From Bog-756 sp963738545 (GTDB lineage: Bacteria; Actinomycetota; Acidimicrobiia; Acidimicrobiales; RAAP-2), in NCBI GenBank assembly GCA_963738545.1, contig CAVTXA010000007.1, positions 1,178,001 through 1,242,000 on the forward strand: a stretch of DNA of 64,000 bases, written 5' to 3'. Below are positions 33,253 through 41,859 of this stretch, piece after piece. Under the pieces are notes generated by a model, which was given only the letters and a program-made list of their open reading frames with translations, ran no database searches and was not told the DNA's origin. Within the stretch, counting starts at the first letter, position 1. Each line of letters begins with the position of its first letter. Position numbers and translations under genes: made by a program.

Positions 33253-34695
33253 TCACCGCCAGGCCGACGCCACGTGCTTGATGCGGGTGTAGTCCTCGAG
33301 GCCGAAGATGGAGAGGTCCTTGCCGTACCCGGAGGTGCCGAACCCCCCGTGGGGCATCTCCGCCGACATCGGGGCATGGGTGTTCACCGACACGGCGCCG
33401 AAGTCGAGCGCCCGGACCAGACGTTCGGCCCGGCCGTGGTCGCTGGTCCAGACGCTGGCCGTGAGGCCCTGATCCACCCCGTTGGCCAGCGCCACCGCCT
33501 CGGCCTCGTCGGCGAACCGCTGCACCGTGATCACGGGCCCGAAGATCTCCTCTTGGACCAACTCGTCGCCCTGCTCCACATCGATGACGACGGTGGCCGG
33601 GAAGAAGTAGCCGGGACGGTCCGGTGCCGCCCCGCCGGTGACGACTCGGGCCCCCGGTGACCGGCGATCCACCAGCCCCCGGACCTTGTCCCGATGGTCG
33701 GCGCTGATGAGGGGACCGAACACGGTGTCGGCGTCGAACGGGTCGCCGCACACCGAGCGGTCGGCCTCGGCGGCCAGGGCCTCCACCATCTCGTCGTAGG
33801 CGCCGGCCTCCACCAGGACCCGCGTGGCCGCCGTGCAGTCCTGGCCGGCGTTGAAGAAGGCGGCGGCGGCCACCGCCTCGGCCGTGGCGGACACATCGGC
33901 ATCGGCGAAGACCACCACGGGGGCGTTACCGCCCAGCTCCAGGTGCACCCGGCACAGCCGTTGGGCAGCGGCGGCGGCCACCTGCCGGCCCGCACGGGTG
34001 CTGCCGGTCAGGGACACCAGGGCAACGGCCGGATTGCGGACCAGGGCCTCGCCGGTGGCCGCCCCGCCGCACACGACGTTGAGCACCCCAGGGGGGAAGA
34101 CCCCCCCGAGCAGCTCGGCCATCCGCACCGTCGAGGCCGGCGTGAGTTCGGACGGCTTGAGCACCACAGTGTTCCCGGCGGCCAGGGCCGGGGCCCACTT
34201 CCACACCGCCATCATCAGCGGATAGTTCCACGGGGTGATCTGGCCGCACACCCCGACCGGCTCCCGCCGGATTCCCGAGGTCACGCCGTCGAGGTACTCG
34301 CCCGAGGAGAGTCCACCGAGCAGCCGGGCAGCCCCGGCGAAAAAGCGGACCTGGTCGATGGTCGGGGGAAGCTCGTCCTCCAGTGTGGCGACGTAGGGCT
34401 TGCCGGTGTCGGTGACCTCGAGGCGGCACAGCTCGTCAGCGTGTATTTCGAGCACCTGGGCGGCGTCCAGCAGCATCCGGCTGCGCGTGGCCGGGGTGGT
34501 CGCCCTCCAGGCCCCGAAGGCGGCGGTGGCCGCAGCACAGGCGCGGGCCACGTCGTCGACGTCGGAGTCGGTGGCGTGGGCGTAGGTCTCCCCGGTGGCC
34601 GGGTTGACGATGGCCCGCCGCCGACCGGTACCCGGGGTAGCCGGTGCCCCCCCGATCACGTTGCCCCACACCCGTGCATCCTCCCGGATGGCCAT
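33253..34695 (-). CDS. Aminoaldehyde/betaine-aldehyde-type dehydrogenase
   Basis: A 480-residue NAD(P)-dependent aldehyde dehydrogenase. Oxyanion Asn157 in ITPWNYPL, general base Glu254 in HLELGGNAP and nucleophile Cys287 in FNAGQDCTAATRVL are all present. FFNAGQDCTA and the VNPATGETYAHATDSD opening are typical of aminobutyraldehyde and betaine aldehyde dehydrogenases. The ATG at 34695 (MAIREDARVW) was chosen because the promoter and operator lie just upstream. Divergent from the aminotransferase across a 107-bp gap containing operator A, and followed by formate dehydrogenase. Likely role: oxidising an (alkyl)amino-aldehyde to the acid in the amine pathway; exact substrate unknown. Confidence 0.88.
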   Translation of the reverse strand: MAIREDARVWGNVIGGAPATPGTGRRRAIVNPATGETYAHATDSDVDDVARACAAATAAFGAWRATTPATRSRMLLDAAQVLEIHADELCRLEVTDTGKPYVATLEDELPPTIDQVRFFAGAARLLGGLSSGEYLDGVTSGIRREPVGVCGQITPWNYPLMMAVWKWAPALAAGNTVVLKPSELTPASTVRMAELLGGVFPPGVLNVVCGGAATGEALVRNPAVALVSLTGSTRAGRQVAAAAAQRLCRVHLELGGNAPVVVFADADVSATAEAVAAAAFFNAGQDCTAATRVLVEAGAYDEMVEALAAEADRSVCGDPFDADTVFGPLISADHRDKVRGLVDRRSPGARVVTGGAAPDRPGYFFPATVVIDVEQGDELVQEEIFGPVITVQRFADEAEAVALANGVDQGLTASVWTSDHGRAERLVRALDFGAVSVNTHAPMSAEMPHGGFGTSGYGKDLSIFGLEDYTRIKHVASAWR

Positions 34696-34756
34696 GACCG
34701 TCTCCTGACGTACCGGTGGCCCGCTGCTCCTTGCCACACCGGGCAGCGTTCCATAG

Positions 34757-34772
34757 ACTGAACATTCAGTCA
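34757..34772. promoter_or_regulatory. TetR operator A overlapping the aminotransferase promoter
   Basis: ACTGAACATTCAGTCA matches the consensus ACTGAACANTCAGTCA exactly. It overlaps a good sigma-70-type promoter for the rightward gene: TTGCCA (34731-34736), 17-bp spacer, TAGACT (34754-34759). A repressor here would block the -10 and start site. It also faces the divergent aldehyde dehydrogenase gene. Confidence 0.75.
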
Positions 34773-34802
34773 ATACCCCCGACCGCAGGACGGAGCCCAC
34801 CC

Positions 34803-36182
34803 ATGGTCGTCGAACAATCCACCGCGGCGGACGTCTCGGTCCGCCTCGACGGCATGATCGCCGAGGAGGAGCGGGCCTTCATCGCCCGCCAACCGCGCTC
34901 GGCCGAACTCCGGGCCCGGGCCAGCCGCTCCCTGGCCGGAGGGGTCACCTCGAGCTGGCAGATCACCACCCCCCAGGCCGTGTGGCTCAGCCACGGCGCC
35001 GGTTCCAAGATCGTCGACGTCGACGGGAACGAGTACGTCGACCTCCACGGGGGGTACGGAGCCGACCTGGCCGGTCACGCGCACCCCGCCATCGTCGAGG
35101 CGGTGCGCCACCAGGTGGGACGAGGCACCCACTTCGCCCAGCCCACGGAGACGGCCATCGAGGTGGCCGAGGAGCTGGCCTCCCGGTTCGGCCTGCCGTT
35201 GTGGCGGTTCGTGAACTCGGGCACCGAGGCGACCATGGACGCCGTCCATCTGATGCGGGCGTACACCGGGCGGGACCTGATCATCAAGGTCGAAGGCTGC
35301 TACCACGGGCACCACGACTCGGTCCAGGTGTCGGTGGCCCCGGAGCTGGACGGTGCCGGACCGGCCGACCGCCCGGTGGGCGTCCCCTCCAGTTCGGGCA
35401 TCCCCACCGGCATCACCGACCTGACCCTGGTGGTCGGATACAACGACCTCGACGCCGTCCGGCGCACCCTGGAGGACCACCCCGGCCAGGTGGCGGGCAT
35501 GATCCTCGAGCCCATCATGATGAACGCCGGGATCATCACCCCCGACCCCGGCTACCTGGCCGCCCTGGCCGACCTGGTCCACGCCCACGGTGCCCTCCTC
35601 GCCTTCGACGAGGTGAAGACGGGGCTGACCGCCGGTCCGGCCGGGGCCACCGGCCTGGTCGGGGTGGTCCCCGACCTGATCTGCCTGGCCAAGGCCATCG
35701 GGGGCGGCGTGGCCTCGGGTGCGGTGGGAGGTTCCGCCGAGGTGATGGCCTTCGTGGCCGAGGGTGGCTACGAGATGGTGGGCACGTTCAACGGGAACCC
35801 GCTGGCCATGGCGGCCACCCGGGCCATGCTCACCGAGGTGGCCACGCCCCTCGCCTACCAGCGACTCGACCGGCTCCGGGAGCGGGCCGTGGCCGGCCTG
35901 CAGCGGAGCATTGCCGATCACGGGCTCGCCGCCCACGTGGTGGCCGTCGGGGCCAAAGGCTGTGTGGTCTTCCAGCACGAGCCGGTTCGGGACTACCGGA
36001 GCTTCGACGGACTGGATGACCGGTACAACCACGCCCACTGGCTGGTCCAGCACAACGGCGGGGTGTTCCTGCCGCCCTGGGGGAAGATGGAGCAGTGGCT
36101 CATCTCCACCCAGCACGATGAGGCCGACATCGACCGGTTCCTCGACAACTTCGAGCGCCTGGCCCACTTCCTCGCCTCCTGA
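34803..36182 (+). CDS. Class III (GSA-aminomutase-like) PLP aminotransferase
   Basis: A 459-residue class III transaminase-fold enzyme. Blocks: VDVDGNEYVDLHGGYGADLA, FVNSGTEATMDAVHLMRAYT (PLP phosphate), GCYHGHHDSV, FDEVKTGL with Asp269, and CLAKAIGGG with Schiff-base Lys297. Similarity is to the glutamate-1-semialdehyde aminomutase subgroup, but there is no heme pathway here, and the gene belongs to the TetR regulon, so a transaminase acting on an omega-amino compound from the amine pathway is more likely. ATG 34803 is reached after a 30-base leader following operator A. A gap of about 220 bases separates it from the transporter genes. Confidence 0.85.
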   Translation: MVVEQSTAADVSVRLDGMIAEEERAFIARQPRSAELRARASRSLAGGVTSSWQITTPQAVWLSHGAGSKIVDVDGNEYVDLHGGYGADLAGHAHPAIVEAVRHQVGRGTHFAQPTETAIEVAEELASRFGLPLWRFVNSGTEATMDAVHLMRAYTGRDLIIKVEGCYHGHHDSVQVSVAPELDGAGPADRPVGVPSSSGIPTGITDLTLVVGYNDLDAVRRTLEDHPGQVAGMILEPIMMNAGIITPDPGYLAALADLVHAHGALLAFDEVKTGLTAGPAGATGLVGVVPDLICLAKAIGGGVASGAVGGSAEVMAFVAEGGYEMVGTFNGNPLAMAATRAMLTEVATPLAYQRLDRLRERAVAGLQRSIADHGLAAHVVAVGAKGCVVFQHEPVRDYRSFDGLDDRYNHAHWLVQHNGGVFLPPWGKMEQWLISTQHDEADIDRFLDNFERLAHFLAS

Positions 36183-36325
36183 GCCCGCGTCCCCGACCGG
36201 TGCCAGGGGCCCGTCGTCGGGACCCCGGCGGCCGACCCCCCAACCGGCGCCCGGTAGGGCATTGTTAACGGCCGGGGAATTCCCGAGGGTCCGCCTTGCC
36301 ACCGCCCGGGCACGGTGCTTGAATA

Positions 36326-36341
36326 ACTGAACAGTCAGTCA
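36326..36341. promoter_or_regulatory. TetR operator B upstream of the ABC importer
   Basis: ACTGAACAGTCAGTCA, an exact consensus match, 63 bases before the binding-protein start. A TTGCCA lies upstream (36298-36303) and an AT-rich TTGAATAACT abuts the operator, so promoter overlap is likely, though spacing is less tidy than at sites A, D and E. The leader also has a small GGCGCC-gaa-GGCGCC hairpin (36348-36362). Confidence 0.7.
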
Positions 36342-36403
36342 GGGGCCGGCGCCGAAGGCGCCCGAGTGACCACACAGCGGGGCTACCAACGGAGGTGACC
36401 GGG

Positions 36404-37678
36404 TTGACGTTCCACCCACGGGAAGGCTGGTCGGAGGACGGAACCCGTCGGACCCCGGGGGTGTCCCGACGGACCTTCCTGGCCGGTGCGGCCACCACCG
36501 GGTTCGCCGCCGCGCTGGCCGCCGCTTCCGGCGGCTCCGCCGGGGCCGCCACCAAGACCAAGACGACCCAACCCCTAGCCCTGCCCCGCCCTGACGCTCC
36601 GGTCACCTGGCCCGTCTACGCCTCCAACCGCGCCATCGCCAGCGGGCTCCAGCCGGAGAAGAACGCCACCCTCAAGATCTACAACTGGGTGGCCTACGTC
36701 AACCAGAAGAACCTCAACGCCTTCGCCAAGAAGTACAAGTGCAAGGTCGAGCTGACCACGTTCAACACCATGAGCGAGGCCATCGCCAAGCTGCGGAGCG
36801 GGGAGTTCAACTTCGACGTCTTCATCCCCACGGTCGACGTGCTCGGACAGCTGGTGGCGGGCAAGCTGGCCCAGCCGCTCAACCACTCCTACATCCCCAA
36901 CATCTCCCAGGCCTGGTCGCAGTACCTGAACCCCTTCTACGACCAGAACTGGCAGTACACGGTGCCCTACACCATCTACACCACCGGCATCGCCTGGCGG
37001 AAGGACAAGGTGGCCGAGAACCCCTACACGATGGCCAACCCCTGGGCCATGCCCTGGAACGCCAAGTACAAGGGGAAAGTGGCGATCCTCGACGACTACC
37101 GCGAGAGCCTGGCCCTGGGCATGATGAAGAACGGCAACTTCGATCCCAACACCAGCGACCCCGCCGTCCTCAGCGCCGCCACCAACTCCCTGCTGGCCCT
37201 CGACCAACTGGTCAACCTGCACATCGACAACAACGACTACACCTCCATCCCCACCGGACAGACCTGGATCCACCACGCCTGGTCCGGCGACATGGCCGCC
37301 GCCCAGAGCTACATGCCCAAGGGCACATCGGTGGACGTGGTCGGGTACTGGTTCCCGACCAGTGGCCTGGGCCCGGTGGCCAACGACACCATGACCGTCC
37401 TGGCCGGCGGCAAGAACCCGGTGCTGGCCCACCTGTTCCTCAACTACATGCTCGACCTGCCCAACGTGCTCGAGAACATCAGCTTCAACGGGTACATGCA
37501 GCCCATCACCGGGGTGACCCCCCAGGTGCTCGAGCAGGAGGGGATCCTGCCGCCCAGCCTGGCCTCCACCGTGGTCCTGCCCTCGAACTTCGACACCGGA
37601 ACCAAACAGCTGGAGCTGGCCCCGACCCTCGACGCCAAGTACCAACAGAACTGGCTGCGGGTCAGCAGCGGCGTGTGA
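36404..37678 (+). CDS. Periplasmic-type substrate-binding protein of a PotD-like ABC importer
   Basis: A 424-residue secreted binding protein. The N-terminus has a twin-arginine signal (VSRRTFLAGAATTGFAAALA, then GGSAGAA), implying folded export. The mature part has LKIYNWVAYVNQKNLNAFAK, a PotD-family opening, and many aromatic residues likely lining the pocket (QYTVPYTIYTTGIAW, TWIHHAWSGDM, VVGYWFPTSG). The family binds polyamines or other cationic amines. Start: GGAGGTGA at 36391-36398 is ideally spaced from a TTG at 36404, so TTG is preferred over an in-frame GTG at 36395, which lies inside the ribosome site. First gene of a PotD-PotB-PotC run under operator B. Confidence 0.88.
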   Translation: MTFHPREGWSEDGTRRTPGVSRRTFLAGAATTGFAAALAAASGGSAGAATKTKTTQPLALPRPDAPVTWPVYASNRAIASGLQPEKNATLKIYNWVAYVNQKNLNAFAKKYKCKVELTTFNTMSEAIAKLRSGEFNFDVFIPTVDVLGQLVAGKLAQPLNHSYIPNISQAWSQYLNPFYDQNWQYTVPYTIYTTGIAWRKDKVAENPYTMANPWAMPWNAKYKGKVAILDDYRESLALGMMKNGNFDPNTSDPAVLSAATNSLLALDQLVNLHIDNNDYTSIPTGQTWIHHAWSGDMAAAQSYMPKGTSVDVVGYWFPTSGLGPVANDTMTVLAGGKNPVLAHLFLNYMLDLPNVLENISFNGYMQPITGVTPQVLEQEGILPPSLASTVVLPSNFDTGTKQLELAPTLDAKYQQNWLRVSSGV

Positions 37679-37688
37679 GCAGCACCTG

Positions 37689-38621
37689 GTGACGACCCGG
37701 GAGGACGGCAGGAAGTCCTGGTCCGAGCGGGCCCAGAACCGGTGGGTGTGGGCCGGGTTCGCCATGCCCGGGATCATCTGGCTGGCGCTGTTGTTCCTCG
37801 TCCCCTTCTACACCGTCCTGGCCATCGCCGGCGGGGGGCTCAACGCCATCTTCCAGTCGCCCGAGCCGGTGTGGAACCCCTTCCGGTGGACGGGCGCCAA
37901 CTACACCGCGGTCTTCCACGACCTGGTGGGCCAGGGTGCGTTCGTGGGTCCCATCTTCTTGCGGACCCTGGTCTACGTGGCCATCGCCTCGGCGCTCTCG
38001 CTCCTCATCGCCTATCCGGCCGCCTACTTCGTGACCCGGTTCGCCGGCCGTCGCAAGGTGCTCTTCTTGGCCCTGCTCATCGCCCCGTTCTGGATCAGCT
38101 ACATGATGCGCATGCTGGCGTGGATCGACCTCCTCCAGTCCAACGGCTACGTCAACCGGCTCCTGGTCGACCTGCACCTCATCAGCCAGCCGGTGAACTG
38201 GTTGGGCGGGAAGTCGGTCACGGTCATCCTCGGCCTGGTCTACGGCTACATCCCCTACCTGATCCTGGTGCTCTACGCCGGGCTCGACCGGATCGACCAG
38301 CGGCTCCTCGAGGCGGGGAGGGACCTCGGCCTCAACCGGACACAGACCTTCGTCCGGATCACCCTCCCGCTCAGCCGCCAGGCCATCCTCACCGGCATGC
38401 TGATCACCGTCCTGCCCATGGTGGGCGACTACTTCACCAACCAGCTGCTGTCGGGGGCGTCGTCCACGGCCATGATCGGCAACGTCATCGACAGCCAGCT
38501 CAACACGGCCAGCCAGCAGGCCCAGGGCGCGGCCCTCTCGCTGCTCTTGTTGGCCTTCCTGCTCGTGCCGATGCTCTACTACGTGATCAAGACACGACGG
38601 GCCACGGGCGAGGCGTTCTGA
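37689..38621 (+). CDS. ABC importer permease, PotB-like
   Basis: A 310-residue inner-membrane permease with six helices (GIIWLALLFLVPFYTVLAIA; TLVYVAIASALSLLIAYPAA; VLFLALLIAPFWISYMMRML; and three later). The cytoplasmic coupling motif is LLEAGRDLGLNRTQTFVRIT (EAA-x3-G type) at about residues 207-226. GTG start at 37689, 10 bases after the binding-protein stop. The stop overlaps the next start (TGATG), so PotB and PotC are translated as a coupled pair, as expected for a heterodimeric permease. Confidence 0.92.
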   Translation: MTTREDGRKSWSERAQNRWVWAGFAMPGIIWLALLFLVPFYTVLAIAGGGLNAIFQSPEPVWNPFRWTGANYTAVFHDLVGQGAFVGPIFLRTLVYVAIASALSLLIAYPAAYFVTRFAGRRKVLFLALLIAPFWISYMMRMLAWIDLLQSNGYVNRLLVDLHLISQPVNWLGGKSVTVILGLVYGYIPYLILVLYAGLDRIDQRLLEAGRDLGLNRTQTFVRITLPLSRQAILTGMLITVLPMVGDYFTNQLLSGASSTAMIGNVIDSQLNTASQQAQGAALSLLLLAFLLVPMLYYVIKTRRATGEAF

Positions 38622-39607
38622 TGACCGTGACCACCGACACCGCTCCCGTCGTCAGCCTCCCGTCCGTCCGGCCCACCGAGGACGACGGTTCGCCCCCCTC
38701 GCCCCCACCCCCCGCTCCGGCCCGGCGACGGTGGCAGCCGCCGTGGCGCAACCCCTGGCGGCGACCGTGGATCCTCGAGGGGTTCACCTGGCTGTACTTG
38801 ATCTGGTCCATCGTCCCCATCGGCATCGCCGTGCTGTTCTCGTTCAACAACGGGAAGTCCCAGAGTGTGTGGCAGGGCTTCTCGACCCGGTGGTACTGGG
38901 GGGACCCCATCAACTCGGTGTGGCACAACCCCACCCTCCGGGCCGCGGTGTTCCAGACCGTCCGGCTCTCGATCATCACCACCATCGTGGCCGTCCCCCT
39001 CGGCGTGGCCTTCGCCATCGGCATCAACCGCTGGCGGACCCGGACCTCCACCACGTTCAACTTCGTGATGGTCTTCTCCTACGTGATCCCCGAACTGATC
39101 TTCGGTGTGGCCCTCTTCTTCCTCTTCACCCAGCTGTTCCGCTCGATCCACCTCGGCACCGCCGCCGAGATCCTCGGCCTGGTCACCTGGAACTTCAGTT
39201 GGCCGGCCATCATCGTGCTGGCCCGTCTGGTGTCGATCGGCGACTCCTACGAGGAGGCGGCCGCCGACCTCGGCGCGTCTCGCCTCCAGTCCATCCGCCG
39301 GGTGCTCATCCCCCTGCTGATGCCGGCCATCTTCGCCAGCGCCGTCCTGGTGTTCGCCAGCGTGGTCGACGACTTCGTCATCGTCGACCTCCTGTCGTCC
39401 ACGGCCAACACCCAGCCCATGTCGGTGATCATCTACTCCACCAGCCACGGCGGCAACGGCGGGCCCGCCCTCAACGCCCTGGCCACCATCATGCTGGTGC
39501 TGTCCTTCGTGGCCGCCACGGTCGGACTGCTGGCCTACCGGTGGATGACCCGGGGCGAGCGGGGCTCCAGCCGACAGGAGGCCATGACCAGCATCGCCGG
39601 CATGTGA
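38621..39607 (+). CDS. ABC importer permease, PotC-like
   Basis: A 328-residue second permease subunit. A long N-terminal Pro-rich cytoplasmic extension (about 50 residues, PPSPPPPAPARRRW) is unusual for PotC. Six helices follow (FTWLYLIWSIVPIGIAVLFS at the start), with the coupling motif EEAAADLGASRLQSIRRVLI at about residues 207-226. ATG overlaps the PotB stop. Convergent with PotA 24 bases away, where a CACCGG...CCGGTG stem may end both transcripts. Confidence 0.92.
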   Translation: MTVTTDTAPVVSLPSVRPTEDDGSPPSPPPPAPARRRWQPPWRNPWRRPWILEGFTWLYLIWSIVPIGIAVLFSFNNGKSQSVWQGFSTRWYWGDPINSVWHNPTLRAAVFQTVRLSIITTIVAVPLGVAFAIGINRWRTRTSTTFNFVMVFSYVIPELIFGVALFFLFTQLFRSIHLGTAAEILGLVTWNFSWPAIIVLARLVSIGDSYEEAAADLGASRLQSIRRVLIPLLMPAIFASAVLVFASVVDDFVIVDLLSSTANTQPMSVIIYSTSHGGNGGPALNALATIMLVLSFVAATVGLLAYRWMTRGERGSSRQEAMTSIAGM

Positions 39608-39631
39608 GCACCGGCCGTGCGCCCGGTGGGC

Positions 39632-40798
39632 TCAGTCCGTCGGGTGCACGGTGGCCCCCACCGGTTGGGTGGCGGGCACCTCGGCGACGGCGAGGGGTGG
39701 GTCCTCGGTGGCGGGCAGGGGCACCGAGCGCAGGACCCGCAGTCCGTGGGCGGGCAGGTAGGCCTGGACCGCCGTGCCCTGCTGGTAGGCCGGCGGCCCG
39801 CCCTGGTTCTGGATGAGGGCCTGGATGCGCTCCCCGTGGGCCAGGCGCACGATGATCTGGGTGGACGAGCCGAGGAACACCAGGCGTTCGACCATGGCCG
39901 GCACCCGGTTCGGCCCGGTGGACTCGTAGGGCTCGATGTGCACCCGCTCCGGGCGGATGGCCAGCTTGACCGCCCCGGTGCACTCGGTCGAGCCGCGCTC
40001 GGCGGACAGGTCGAACTCCCCGAGCCGGATCCGGCACGCCCCGTCGGCGTCGGGCCCCCCGGCGTGGGCCTCCATCAGGTTGGACACCCCCAAGAAGTCG
40101 GCCACGTAGGCGTCGGCCGGCTCCTCGTAGACCTCCACCGGGGTACCCACCTGGGCCACCTTGCCGGCCTCCATCACGGCCAGGCGGTCGGACATGGTGA
40201 GTGCCTCCTCCTGGTCGTGGGTGACATAGAGGAAGGTGATCCCGACCGTCTCCTGGAGTGCTTTGAGCTCGACCTGGAGCGTCCGGCGCAGCTTGGCGTC
40301 CAGGGCACCCAGGGGCTCGTCGAGGAGCAGGACCGACGGGTTGAGGACCAGGGCCCGGGCCAGGGCCACCCGCTGCTGCTGGCCGCCGGACAGCTGACCG
40401 GGGCGTCGCTTCTCGTACCCCAGCAGCTGGACCAGCTCGAGGGCCGCCCCCACCCGCCGGGCCGACTCGGCCTTGCCCAGCTTCTGGTAGCGCAGGCCGA
40501 AGGCCACGTTGTCGGCCACCGACAGGAAGGGGAAGAGGGCGTAGCTCTGGAACACCGTGTTGACATTGCGCTTGTGAGGCGGCCGGTGGGCCACGTCGAC
40601 GCCGTCGAGGAGGATGCTGCCACTGGTGGGCTGCTCGAATCCGGCCACCAGGCGCAGGGTCGTCGTCTTCCCGCATCCCGAGGGGCCCAAGATGGAGAAG
40701 AATTCGCCTGACGGGATGTGGAGGTCGATGCCGGCCACCGCCTCGACGTCGTCGAACCGCTTGGTCAGGGCCACGATCTCCACCTCGCCACCGGCCAC
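39632..40798 (-). CDS. potA: ABC importer ATPase, PotA-like
   Basis: A 388-residue cytoplasmic ATPase driving the importer. Walker A GPSGCGKTT, Q-loop FQSYALFPFL, signature LSGGQQQRVALARAL, Walker B LLLDEPLGALD and H-loop VTHDQEEALTM are all intact. A C-terminal TOBE-type regulatory domain (KLAIRPERVHIEPYE onward) follows. Start: a GTG at 40798 with GGGAGGCG before it gives MAGGEVEIVALTKRF. A longer frame reaches a GTG at 40867, but that codon lies inside operator C next to the -10, so it would not be on the mRNA. Separated from the permease genes by convergent orientation, it has its own operator. Confidence 0.9.
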   Translation of the reverse strand: MAGGEVEIVALTKRFDDVEAVAGIDLHIPSGEFFSILGPSGCGKTTTLRLVAGFEQPTSGSILLDGVDVAHRPPHKRNVNTVFQSYALFPFLSVADNVAFGLRYQKLGKAESARRVGAALELVQLLGYEKRRPGQLSGGQQQRVALARALVLNPSVLLLDEPLGALDAKLRRTLQVELKALQETVGITFLYVTHDQEEALTMSDRLAVMEAGKVAQVGTPVEVYEEPADAYVADFLGVSNLMEAHAGGPDADGACRIRLGEFDLSAERGSTECTGAVKLAIRPERVHIEPYESTGPNRVPAMVERLVFLGSSTQIIVRLAHGERIQALIQNQGGPPAYQQGTAVQAYLPAHGLRVLRSVPLPATEDPPLAVAEVPATQPVGATVHPTD

Positions 40799-40854
40799 TG
40801 CGCCTCCCTCCGTCCGCCGGCCCTCCGTCGACCGATCCCCGGCACCCCGCACGG

Positions 40855-40870
40855 TTTGAACAGTCACTCA
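40855..40870. promoter_or_regulatory. TetR operator C upstream of potA
   Basis: TTTGAACAGTCACTCA, three differences from the consensus (the weakest together with F). On the minus strand TACACT (40875-40870) abuts it as a possible -10 for potA. It is 57 bases upstream of the chosen potA start and 53 bases past the TetR stop. Confidence 0.6.
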
Positions 40871-40922
40871 GTGTAGGGAGCGACAGGTCCGGGCACCAGT
40901 GCGGAAGGGCGCCGGGCCGTGC

Positions 40923-41699
40923 TCATCCCTTCGACTTCTTCTTGCCCGCCGCGCTGCGGCCGCCCGTCACCGACCGTTCCTTCGTGTCCGTGGCCTTGGG
41001 CCTGGGCTTGGTCTTGGACTTGGGTTTGGGCTGATGGTGGTCGGCCGGTTTGCGCGCGTTGCTCTTCGGCCTCCAGGTGAAGGCGAGGGCCTGGGCGGCA
41101 AAGCCCATGCTGGCGGTGAAGGCCAGACGGGGATCGACCACCGGGTCCTCCAGGGCGATCTGGATGGCGAAGCCGTCGAGCAGGGCCGAGAGGGTGATGG
41201 CGAAGCGGTCGGCGTCGAGGTCCCCGAACTCGCCCGAGGCCTGACCGTCCCGGACCACCCCGGCAATGGTGGCCCGCCAGTGGGCGTCGAACTCCTCGCG
41301 GACCCGGGCCACCTCGGGATGGCGAACCGACTGGGCCCACAGGTCCAGCCACAGCGCCCACGAGTCGGGAAGTTCGGCATCGGCCTCGGGTAGGCAGGTC
41401 ATGGCCACGATCTCCTCGAGCCGGGCCGCGGCGCTGTCGATGACCTCCATGCGACGGGCGCCCAGGTCGTACCACTGGTCCTCGGCGAACCGCATTGCCT
41501 CGGTGAGGAGGTTGTCCTTGGTCTTGAAGTAGTAGATGACCAGGGCCGGACTGGTACCGGCCTGCTCGGCCACATCGGCGATGCGTGACTCGGGGAAGCC
41601 CCGCTCGGCGATGACCTGCAGCGCGGCCCGCAGCATGTCCTCCCGACGCTGGTCGGCAGCGGCGCCGGGGGCGCTCGTGAACTCCGGGTCTTCGGCCAT
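40923..41699 (-). CDS. TetR-family repressor with lysine-rich C-terminal tail
   Basis: A 258-residue regulator. The N-terminal helix-turn-helix is at about residues 20-66 (REDMLRAALQVIAERGFPES, then IADVAEQAGTSPALVIYYFK). The ligand-binding domain (70-205) resembles the BetI-like TetR_C group (DSWALWLDLWAQSVRHPEVA). The last 50 residues are unusual: a low-complexity basic tail (KPKSKTKPRPKATDTKER, ending GKKKSKG), likely disordered, which could bind DNA non-specifically. It sits centrally in the regulon, between operators C and D; D lies about 100 bases upstream of its start, so autoregulation is plausible. Proposed ligand: the imported amine or its aldehyde. Confidence 0.88.
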   Translation of the reverse strand: MAEDPEFTSAPGAAADQRREDMLRAALQVIAERGFPESRIADVAEQAGTSPALVIYYFKTKDNLLTEAMRFAEDQWYDLGARRMEVIDSAAARLEEIVAMTCLPEADAELPDSWALWLDLWAQSVRHPEVARVREEFDAHWRATIAGVVRDGQASGEFGDLDADRFAITLSALLDGFAIQIALEDPVVDPRLAFTASMGFAAQALAFTWRPKSNARKPADHHQPKPKSKTKPRPKATDTKERSVTGGRSAAGKKKSKG

Positions 41700-41798
41700 G
41701 CCTACCTTTCCCGATGGGTCGCCAGTGGGGGACGTGCCGTCGCCGGGCTGAATCTACCGGCACGGAGCGCCTTGTCCCCTACGGTAGCAGCGGTTTAG

Positions 41799-41814
41799 AC
41801 TGAACAATCAGTCA
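41799..41814. promoter_or_regulatory. TetR operator D in the divergent TetR / FAD-oxidoreductase promoter
   Basis: ACTGAACAATCAGTCA, exact consensus; the flanking G/C pair extends the palindrome (GACTGA-acaa-TCAGTC). It overlaps a rightward promoter TTGTCC (41772-41777), 18-bp spacer, TAGACT (41796-41801), 45 bases before the oxidoreductase ATG. It also lies about 100 bases upstream of TetR. Confidence 0.78.
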
Positions 41815-41859
41815 AACCTCGTCCCGGGGCCTGCCCCCCATGACCCAGAAGGGGAATCC

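Noticed and set aside
40799..40867. A longer potA N-terminus from GTG 40867
   Set aside because: The codon lies inside operator C and next to a -10-like box, and the 23 extra residues are not conserved; GTG 40798 has a strong ribosome site.
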